Source of the DNA: Setomelanomma holmii
Lineage: Eukaryota > Ascomycota > Dothideomycetes > Pleosporales > Phaeosphaeriaceae
Assembly: GCA_010015745.1 (NCBI GenBank)
Contig: ML978220.1
Location: 4,969 to 68,968, forward strand
Length of the DNA stretch: 64,000 nucleotides
Reading direction: 5' to 3'
The notes beneath the pieces are model-generated. The model was given only the letters and a program-made list of their open reading frames with translations. It made no database searches and had not been told where the DNA came from. Positions 56,177-64,000 of this stretch are shown one piece after another. The translations under genes and the position numbers were made by a program. Every line of letters begins with the position of its first letter. The stretch's first letter is position 1.

Positions 56177-56847
56177 CTAGTAATCGACTGGTGCCGGGTA
56201 TCGTCGCTGAGCAGATCTGAATTGCTCGGGGTACTTGCGCGCTGCTCGGTCATTGAGCGCGCTGTGGTCGGTCAGTTTTGAAATGCCAGCTCGTCGACTC
56301 CGAACTTACTCGACTCGCTTCTGGGTCCATTGGAGATCTTTCTGCACTTCCTTTGCGGCTCGCATACCCTCGGCAAAGCTGGCTTGCGCACCAGCCAATC
56401 GTCGCTGAGCAAGCGCTTGCAATTCGAGAAGTTCGCGGTGCTTAGCGTTGAGCTCACCTGACCTGGCCGTTTGTTAGTCTTTGCAAGGCGGGATGATTCG
56501 CAAAGAGTGTGAGCTTACGTTTGCGCTTGCTTTGCAAGACTACGGTCTAGCGGCATTGGGTCAAACGAGCCGTTGAGACGGTTGCCCATGTAATCAAGGA
56601 GGTCCACGCTGGTGGCGCCACTGGTTGATTCGTAATCGCTCGCACTTCCAGCATAGTTGCTAGATGCCGCTGATGGCTCGTATGAGGGCACGCCTGAAGT
56701 GGTAACACTGTCTGGAGCTTCAGGTGGGGATGCAGACACGCGGCCATAGCTGTGTTGTGGTGGGTAATAGTAGCCAGGCTTTTGTGGTACCTGAATGGGG
56801 TAGGAGTTCTGGGAGTAGGAGGGGTAGTAGGCGTGTGTGGCAGGCAT
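56177..56847 (-). CDS. KXD1: KXD1-like BLOC-1 complex subunit (KxDL domain)
   Basis: Three exons (56519-56847, 56310-56462, 56177-56261), introns of 56 and 48 nt, 188 residues. The N-terminal half is Tyr/Ser/Pro-rich and disordered (MPATHAYYPSYSQN). The helical half starts near residue 85 with VDLLDYMGNRLNGSFDP and DRSLAKQAQ, continues through ELNAKHRELLELQALAQRRL, AGAQASFAEGMRAAKEVQ and KDLQWTQKRVD, and ends in RAARKYPEQF. The Lys-x-Asp-Leu (KDL) before WTQKRV is the family signature. KXD1 is part of the BLOC-1 complex on endosomes, which in yeast tunes Rab5 and Rab7 activity. The last two exons carry the diagnostic part and are too short to stand out as reading frames, so the gene is easy to miss. 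Confidence 0.87.
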
Positions 56848-58614
56848 ATTGGTGAGGTCGTGAGGTCGTGAAAGTGATGTAGATGTGATGAGGCTCAAGG
56901 GCTTGATGTTGTGTGAATAACTGAAGCTGAACTTCAGAAGTCGAACAGATGGAGTTGAAATGATATATTTGCAAAGAGGTGAGAGAAGAGGAACAGAAGA
57001 GGAGAGAGTTTGACCCGCATCAAGACCTCCTTTTATACCTTTCATGGCATCAACGGCTGGGACCATGCATAGCAACGGGGCATGACCTTGACCCCTTCAT
57101 GCCGTCTCCTGCCGTGACCCCGCTCATGTGGTGATAAAGGTGCATCGTCTTACGTCCACTGAGGTTTGTTCCCGCTGGAGCCGGCCATAGAAGCGTCATT
57201 TAGAATGGGCTGGATGAATGCCCCAGACCGTAGGCCGCAGCCGATCCATAAACCTCGGCGGGATATTGGATCCACCACAAAGCCAATTGGCTAGGAAAAG
57301 GGACTAGCGGGGCAAAGACTCAGCTCGTATCAGCAGGAAGGTCCAACGGGGCGAATTGGCGTACAATGGCGAAGGGTGCGAAAAAGGGAGCATTGCCGTC
57401 GATGACCGACATGAAGGCACTGCTAAGGGCAGCAAGAGATGGTAAGCGCATCAGACGCGGGCGCCAATGTTAGGCAAAAGCAGCGGCGGATCCACAGCTG
57501 TAGGTGCATGGGTTAGTCTGCCTGACGGACATGCTAAGTGTTGTCAAGTTGATGCGTTGGCTCGACAGCTTGCCAACGCCATTCAGCATGCAATCTAGGA
57601 AAGGCATGTGGAGGATCGATACAGCTGGCCCGGGCGCAGCAGCCTGGATGGCCGAGCCTGACTGCAGGTAATTGAGAGATATTACGCGCGTGAGGCCTGC
57701 AGCGCATCGGGAGGACAGCATTGTTTGCGTTGGGGTGGGATGGTCATGGAAGGTCGTCGAGAAATGTTTCGGACCGGCGTCTGCCCCGCTGATTTCTGCC
57801 CCTCCATTAAGGTGCGTCATGGCCACGAGCAGCAATTGAGCAGGGCAAGAGCGATCCAATTGGCTGTTAGATGACTTCTGCGCCATGCTGCAGGCCAGAC
57901 TTGGCGTACTGATGCCCTATGCTGATGCTGGGATCCCTGTCCACGTAACCTCGCACGACTTTGACCGGCATCCGTAGACGTCCCAATTGCAAAAGACCGC
58001 GTGTTAGCAAATTTGGTGGCGGTAAAAGAGCTAGTCTAGCTCGCTCTGCTTCATGTGACGTGCACGCCATCTCCTGACATGGACCCGTTCCCTTCCTGGA
58101 CAGGCAACCCCAGTGAACTTACTCGGACTGGAGTTGCCGTGGAAGCAATTGCTAATCACTTGATGTTATGGTAATCTACATTAAGCTTCACTGCGAACAT
58201 TGACCAAGTGCGAAGGATTGGAAGTCTCTCTTGCAGTCATCCAATTCCATACGTAGATCACGCAAATCACCGTTGCATTGGCGTTGACATGGCGTCCTCG
58301 AGCCGAACCGTGCCACAGGTGTCAAAGCAGCCATGCGAGCGAGCTACGCGTGTTCGGCCACTAATAGCACTGTTGTACAAAGTGCCCGAGCTGTGGGTAC
58401 AAGCCAGTGGTCGCCGTCGCGCCAATCGCATGCAGGAACTATGCGCCGAACTGCCTACTCGAGGCTCACCGCGCCATGCTTTAGTTAGTGGAGCCTTGCA
58501 CCATGTTTCGGAACTTTCAATGAGCCTATAAGCACACTGAACATGCTTGGTATCTCCTAGTCCAGGCGACAAGTACCGTTCGGGCGTTGTCCCCGCACAG
58601 ATCTTCACGCTACC
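56848..58614. other. Intergenic: KXD1-like promoter and SEC18 3' flank
   Basis: 1.8 kb. The left part is the KXD1-like 5' leader and promoter with its TATA box. The remainder has no credible gene; a 33-codon frame at 57367 was considered and not accepted. Confidence 0.5.
57030..57037 (-). promoter_or_regulatory. TATA box upstream of the KXD1-like gene
   Basis: TATAAAAG on the minus strand, about 183 nt before the ATG at 56845-56847, implying a 5' leader of roughly 150 nt. Confidence 0.5.
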
Positions 58615-61234
58615 CTATTGCCCGTAAGTGCCCTTGTTTGCTGCAATAGCCCGGGACATGACTCTTGCGAATCGACCGGGGACGTCCTGATCCTGCTTCG
58701 CCGTCTCAATGCCTGTCAAGATCTTCTTGATGCCAACACCGATCTCTTGGCTGCCTGTCATCTCCTGGATCTCACCAATGGCACGGTGTCGGTCGCGATC
58801 TTCGAAAGCACCCGATTCTGCTAGTACGTGTGCGAGCTCCTGCTGCGTGTTGACGTTCGGAACCGCAATCTCGGCATCAAAGCGGCTGAAGAGATCGAGC
58901 TGGGTTAGTACCGAGCGTTCGGTCGTGGTTGCGAAGATCAGCAGGCGGCGGTCCTACATAAGTCAGCAAGTTCTCGCGAGTCACAGCATTCACTCGAGCC
59001 TGCTGCCTGAGCTGAAGACCAAGGAGCACAATTGCGACATACCTTTGGTGGCTGCTTGTCTAGCAAGACCTTCAGTGCAACCAAGACGCTATTGCTAAAC
59101 CGAGGCCCAATAGGCACCCAGTCGACGAGCATTTCGACGTTGTCGATAACGATCACGCTAAGAGGACTCTTGTACGCATCCCGGAAAGTCTTGTCGAGTT
59201 GTTGTACCTTTTGCATCTCACTGAAACCGACCATGTCTTCTGGTGAAATCAGTTTGATAAACGGAAAACCCGAGTCGATGGCCATCTTCGCAGCGAGTGC
59301 AGTCTTGCCGCTTCCCGGTGGGCCGTGGAGTGCAACGGACAGAATTGGTGTCGAGTCGGGCTTCCTGACTTGGTTGATGTACAGACGCCCTTCCTCGAGG
59401 ATATCCTTGATGAACGGCGAGTAGTGTATAATGCCACGCAGGATGCGCTTGCCGAGTTCCTCCTCGGCCACGCCAAACAGAGGCTTCACTTCGTCGAGGG
59501 CGCTGAGGAAGTCCTGACGACTGACCTTCATGTTCTCGACGTCGGGGTTAATGGCCGCCATGGTGCCGACCTTGATGTGCCGACTGAAGGCAAATGACGA
59601 TGCTGCTTTCACCAGACCGTTCAGCTCAGCGCCCGAGAAGTTCTTGGTGAGCTTGGCCAGCTCGTCGACATTGACATCCGATTCGATGACGTCGTTGTTG
59701 CGCATCTTTGTTGTGTGAATTTTCAAGATCTGAGCTCTCCCCTTCTCGTCTGGCAACGAGATTTCCATGTGCACCTCGAGACGACCAGCACGGAGCAATG
59801 CTTCATCGATCATGTCCATACGGTTGGTCATACCGATCAGAAGAATGTTGTTCAGCTGGTCAACACCGTCCAATTTCGAGAGCAGCTGGTTGACAACGCT
59901 GTCGCCCACACCTGTGCCACCGCCCGCACCGGACCCTCTCTGTTTGCATACCGCGTCCAACTCGTCGAAGATGATGATATGAAGCCCACTTTCGTCGCCC
60001 TTCTCCTTGTACTCCTTTTCGGCGTCCGCGAAAAGTTTTCGAATGTTCTCTTCTGACTGACCAACATACTTGTTCAGGACTTCGGGACCATTGATGACCT
60101 TGGGCTCCCTGGCGTTGAGCATTTTGCCGATCTGGCGTGCAATCAGAGTTTTGCCGGTACCTGGAGGACCATACAGAAGGATACCCCTGACGTGCTGGAT
60201 GCCGAGCTTTTCCACGAGGCCTGGAGGGAAAATGCGTGAGGCGAAAGCTCGGCGGAAAATTGCACTGAATTCATTGTCCAAACCACCGATGCCCATATCT
60301 TCGAATTTGAATCCTGGCTGGATGATCGAATTCGCTGCCGGCCGTCTGGCGGAGGCTTTAAGCTTGATGTCTGTTTTGACGTCTTTGAAGAAGTCAACCT
60401 GAGTATGACGAGTGAGGATTCCTCGAGTTCGTGGATCAGTGAGAGGCGAAGCAGAAGTGTCAGATTTCTCCATCGACAAGTCCGCCAACGTCACCGTGCG
60501 AATCGACGCTCGGAGCGGTATGTTCTTTATGTCCAGGAGGAGTATTTGGCCAGGTGCCAATAGCTGGTTCTCGAAGTTCTTCTTGAACTGCGATGCAAGC
60601 TCGTCCTGATCATATGGGGCCTCGGTTGTTTTCCTTCCCGCGAATCCAATCTCGACTTCCACAGAGCCTAGATACGATTGCGAGCCGCCGTGACTGAAAG
60701 CATCGTACGGCTGTACTTGTACCATATCCTGCGGGCCGAGTGTAATGCCCGCCCATGTTCGTTGCGCATCCGTGAGACCGATCTCGCCCGGTCTACATTC
60801 TGCATTTGGTCGTGCAGAGAGGACGAAGTTTCCGTTGACGAGGATGTAGATGTCTGACCCGTCGGGGGTGGGTGGGAAATCTTGTGGAGAGACGGCAGCA
60901 CTTTGACAAATCAGTCTTATGCTTTCCATATATTCTTTCGCAGCTCTTACATGTTACCAAAAGCATATGCATTCCCGCCAGGGCTCTTTATTGGCCTCAA
61001 CTGTCTTGCAGGCGCAGACATACCGCCAGGGGCTGGCGATCGTTGAGGTACACGTTGCTGTCCACCTTGTGGCGGATATCCTGGAGGTTGTTCGTACCCG
61101 CTCATTCTTGTGTCGTATCCTGGCGCGCGTTGAGACGGAGGTTGTTGTTGCGGCGGTCGTCCGTAGCCATCATTGCGTTGCGGCGGTCGCGGGGAGCTGC
61201 CAGGCAGTCCTGGAAGGCGGTCGCGGTTGAACAT
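58615..61234 (-). CDS. SEC18: SEC18 / NSF vesicle-fusion ATPase
   Basis: Three exons (60951-61234, 59043-60900, 58615-58953), introns of 50 and 89 nt, 826 residues. The first exon gives MFNRDRLPGL and a Pro/Gln/Gly-rich segment of about 70 residues, then ARQLRPIKSPGGNAYAFGN, which starts the substrate-binding N domain. The D1 ATPase has GILLYGPPGTGKT, FDELDAV and MTNRMDMIDEALLRAGR. The D2 ATPase has VALHGPPGSGKT and VIDNVEMLVDW. The third exon continues D2 with LLIFATTTERSVL and ends in ANKGTYGQ. NSF disassembles SNARE bundles with alpha-SNAP (Sec17) after membrane fusion throughout the secretory and endocytic pathways. All catalytic motifs are intact. The C-terminal exon lies beyond an apparent stop in the intron and is needed to complete D2. 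Confidence 0.96.
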
Positions 61235-61707
61235 TGCGGATAGTCGGGACCAACGGAAGTTGTGCTCAAGCGGTTCTTGTAGAAAACTCCTTTGGCCACG
61301 TATGTATCGAGGAAGGCAGCAGTATTGGTCCTGTAACTGCTGCTGTATGAACTAGTTGCCCCGCCACAGGTCGCGTTACGAGTATGAAGTTCCTGCTCGA
61401 TAAATGGTCTATCGCTGAATGCTGTGTGACTTTTGTCTATACCAACTAGCAATCATGAAATAGGCTGAGGATATTCAGGCTTCGTGCAGAGAGTGATTCA
61501 GTGAAGCCGGGATGAGCGGTCGCGGATTATCGTGGTGCCTGGCGCCGGCCGCTATCCCCACAGCCAGCCACATGCATCTCAGGGTCCAGGACCAAGATGA
61601 TGTTCGCACCAAACTACATCATGATACACAATCTAAAAGTATCCTCTATTCTAGGCTACAGACCAAATGCCGAGAATAAATTTACGTCAAAGCCGACGGA
61701 CAAGCTC
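61235..61707. other. Intergenic, SEC18 upstream region and phosphoesterase 3' flank
   Basis: 473 nt between two genes on the minus strand; nothing specific recognised. Confidence 0.5.
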
Positions 61708-62781
61708 CTAATAGCCTTTCCCATGGTAGACCTCCTCGCCTTCGCCGTACCACAAGGTTCCCATCCGGCAGTGCAAGCCCGTCTCTTCGCCTACGTTGAA
61801 CTCGCCGCCTGCTGGAATCGTGCCATCGTTGTGTTCAGGCCAGAATTCCCGCTCGAGCCATCCATTGATCTCCTCGATCTTGTCGATGAATGCTTCCATC
61901 TTCGACTGATCATGCACGCCGTCAGGACCAACAAAGTCTTTGGTGGTAATGAATCGGCCAATCGTCAGATGACTCGAGGGCACTACATATCGTGAGTCAA
62001 TCTGAACACCGGTATCGCGCAGTAGCCCGAAGACGTCGCGGCGCAGATGGTGATATGTGTACTTGTCGTCTCCTGCCTTGCGCCCCGAGCTCAGATTTTC
62101 TCCAGCAGCAGGGACAAAGCTCAGTGCAAGCGCTGAAGCATCGAATCCAATCAGTGGCTTGATCAGTCGACTCCGATGACTTTGCGTGTAGTTGGCGATG
62201 GCTAGGACCCTTTCTCGAATTGGGTCAATGATACTTTTGATCTCTGGGGCGGTTTTAGAATGCGTGACCTCAAGCACGGTGATGTGTTGATTATCCCTGG
62301 GCATCAACCATAGATCTAACTGCGTCAGTCGAATATCTGCTCTGTCTAGGCCGGTGCTACTGACTTGGTGCAACAGCCAACAGTTCCTCCTGTACTCGTC
62401 CGATCAAGTCTTTAACAACTGAAGTCGGCCTTCCCCAGAACACCAAACAATGCCTAGGGTCCACATATCCAGGCTCGAGGGCAGGGTCGGTAATTCTTGC
62501 CAGAATAGAATCGATGCTGACGCCTGGGAAGGTTTTGTCAAGAATCTTGGCTTTTCGTTGAGAATTTCTCGTAGAGCGGTGAAGACTGTACTTGGATTGT
62601 ATCTGCGCCTGCAAACAATTAGATGGGCGATTTTTAAATTCCTATAAAAGCATCATACAGGATCGTCCTCGCAGGCTATGATCAAGGCATCGTATGGATT
62701 GTTAAACGCTGTCGTCGAGATGCCGCTTAGGTCCTCAAAGGTATTGTTGGCGTGGACTGGAACAGGCTGTTGAGCTGACAT
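61708..62781 (-). CDS. 2H phosphoesterase (RNA ligase / cyclic phosphodiesterase-like)
   Basis: Three exons (62659-62781, 62365-62608, 61708-62315), introns of 50 and 49 nt, 324 residues. It starts MSAQQPVPVH, then NPYDALIIACEDDP joined to AQIQSKYSLHRSTRNSQ over the first intron, GYVDPRHCLVFWGRP, and APN joined to LWLMPRDNQHITVLEVTH over the second. The two HxT motifs, QHITVLEV and SHLTIGRF, define the 2H superfamily catalytic pair. FDASALALSFVP and GRFITTKDF flank the second. It ends WYGEGEEVYHGKGY. 2H enzymes cleave 2',3'-cyclic or related phosphodiester bonds in RNA ends or nucleotides. This fungal branch is common but unstudied, so the substrate is unknown. The second acceptor was chosen because it restores APNLWLMP. 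Confidence 0.88.
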
Positions 62782-63329
62782 GCTGTGTGGGCAGGTAACG
62801 GTCGACTTGAACTCGAACGTCTGCACACTGCCGCGTCCTGCAAAACTTATACAATTCACTAGTTTATGGACATGTCAAGTCGAGTCCTGAAATAGACACG
62901 ATGGGCGTGCAGGTACACTAGCACTTGCCATGTGGAAGCCCCCACCTTCCCCAACGCGGTACACTACCCGTCTCAGCTGTCGCTGCTTCTCTTGTCATCG
63001 TCGCCGCTTCTTCCCGGGCATATTGACATACTCCTCTCAAAGACGAGGCCTCTTCGCAATTGACTCCGGGCAGCATGCATACTCACTATGCAGATAGGTG
63101 GGGTCGTCGCGGGCCCCTGATCCCTGGCCTGCACATGGCACGTGCGGACGCGTTTAGCGACAACGCGTCCTAGCTTTCTTCCACGACGTCGACCTCATTC
63201 TTGCAACTGTCAGCTTGCGCCGCAATCTCGCACACGCCCTCTGGACCCATTCGTCATTTGTTGCGCGGCTCTACTGGACATGTCTACCTTCTAGGTGTTC
63301 TATCTGTTGTGTACCCCGATTGTACAACT
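62782..63329. other. Divergent promoter region, 2H phosphoesterase / cysteine-cluster gene
   Basis: 548 nt between head-to-head genes, with a CACGTG and two ACGCGT motifs listed separately. Confidence 0.55.
63139..63170. promoter_or_regulatory. CACGTG E-box and paired ACGCGT (MluI) boxes
   Basis: CACGTG at 63139-63144 sits in the palindrome GCACGTGC. ACGCGT occurs at 63148-63153 and 63163-63168, inside an inverted repeat GGACGCG/CGCGTCC with an 11-nt loop. ACGCGT is the MBF (MluI cell-cycle box) site in yeasts and CACGTG binds bHLH factors; use of either here is inferred. Confidence 0.45.
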
Positions 63330-64000
63330 ATGGCGTCCTCAACCCAACATTCGCGGAAACGCCGGCGCGAATCTGACGCTTCAGTTTCTGAGTACGACAC
63401 GATTGAGGTTATCCCGCGACCCATCATCTTGGAGAATATTTCACGCAAGCGCGCGCCTCTGAGAGCAACGCGAACCAAGGCCAACGAGCAGAGTCCAAGG
63501 CGCGTTGTGAGCCATGTTGAGAGTATGAACAAGCATATCTCATCAGCTAAGTTGGCCGTTAGACTAAATTTGCATAGTTCCTGCTACGACCCCGCGCCTA
63601 AGATCGAGACAAACGTCACGACAACCCGCACTCCTCTCTATCCCGAGCATTTCCTCCACTTGCTGCTATTTCTGTCGGACTCGTGGAGGTAATGCTGCAT
63701 ATCAATGCAATTACGATGGAGGAGCGGACAGATGCACGCGATGCGTCTCTGACAAGCACAAAAACTGTCGTCTGCCAACGGCCGAACAACTTCGAACTAT
63801 AGCCGCCCGCTGCCAGTATTGCACAAGACGGGGCTTCAAAGTCTGTAATGGGGAGAATCCGTGCGACGTGTGCATCAAACACAAAACGGCACATCTCTGC
63901 CAGTTATCGCCAGGTGCAGCCTTAGAGCGTCCTCGGAGTGCTGCACTTTCGACAGAGGTGAAAGGCGCAGCCTTAGAGCGTATAACAACGACCACCCGCC
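63330..64000 (+). CDS. Protein with two tandem cysteine clusters (Zn2Cys6-like), 3' truncated by window
   Basis: Exon 1 (63330-63522) reads MASSTQHSRKRRRESDASVS, a basic Ser-rich start. A 55-nt intron (63523-63577, GTATGA...GACTAA...CATAG, phase 1) leads to exon 2, open to the window end. It encodes two cysteine sets: CYFC, QC, RC, TRC and KNC (CX2CX10CX8CX2CX7C), then CQYC, FKVC, NPC, DVC and HLC (CX2CX7CX5CX2CX8C). The second is close to a fungal Zn2Cys6 cluster; the first has wider spacing. The segment GAALER then appears twice, 17 codons apart. It could be a DNA-binding regulator with a doubled cluster. Without the rest of the protein the family cannot be set. Confidence 0.7.

Noticed and set aside
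57367..57468. 33-codon frame starting MAKGAKKGALPSM on the plus strand, possibly a first exon.
   Set aside because: A donor follows, but there is no good branch point and the joined frame ends after about 45 more codons without a domain; probably chance.

Overview
The window is nuclear DNA of a filamentous ascomycete. The genes are split by many short introns, mostly 45-65 nt with GTAAGT-like donors and CTAAC/CTGAC branch points. The protein set is that of Pezizomycotina: a Zn2Cys6 regulator, a group X hybrid histidine kinase, a DUF2421/ArAE-type membrane protein and FPREIRD-type F-box-like proteins. Related introns inside one gene resemble the introner-like elements known from Dothideomycetes, so a capnodialean or mycosphaerellacean source is my best guess, by inference only. 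No ribosomal RNA, CRISPR array or prokaryotic operon was seen. One tRNA gene (tRNA-Val, anticodon CAC, with an intron) is present.

Layout: 1-2.16 kb is the end of a decayed hAT transposon whose transposase carries two in-frame TAG codons at tryptophan-like positions. It abuts a protein-kinase-like reading frame that lacks its N-lobe (2.17-3.49 kb). A gene-free tract follows (3.49-8.25 kb). Then come an MFS sugar transporter (8.25-9.94), an F-box-like protein (10.4-11.3), a small unknown protein (11.6-11.9), a 1,649-residue unknown protein (13.4-18.3), a membrane-anchored sterol esterase (18.9-21.0), the cytochrome oxidase assembly factor PET191 (21.3-21.8), a Zn2Cys6 regulator (22.1-24.1), a nitronate monooxygenase (25.3-26.4), tRNA-Val (26.9), an F-box-like gene and a broken stretch behind it (27.3-29.6), and a coiled-coil protein (30.8-32.8).

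The second half holds the 2,367-residue hybrid histidine kinase in seven exons (33.7-41.2), an ankyrin/DIL-domain protein (41.9-44.4), allantoicase with a GC-AG intron (45.2-46.3), a flavoprotein reductase/dehydrogenase (46.4-48.0), a membrane-anchored MOSC protein with an apparent one-base frameshift (48.5-49.8), a 1,076-residue DUF2421/ArAE-type membrane protein (50.0-53.3), a small conserved-looking protein (53.7-54.2), a KXD1-like BLOC-1 subunit (56.2-56.8), the NSF ATPase SEC18 (58.6-61.2), a 2H phosphoesterase (61.7-62.8) and the 5' part of a gene for a protein with two cysteine clusters (63.3 to the window end).

The genes are mostly unrelated housekeeping, signalling and transport genes. 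I see no biosynthetic gene cluster. SEC18 and the KXD1-like gene both act in endomembrane traffic, and allantoicase and nitronate monooxygenase both release nitrogen from small compounds, but they are too far apart to call a cluster. Gene models were built by hand from splice-site motifs and frame continuity; no alignment or RNA evidence was available.
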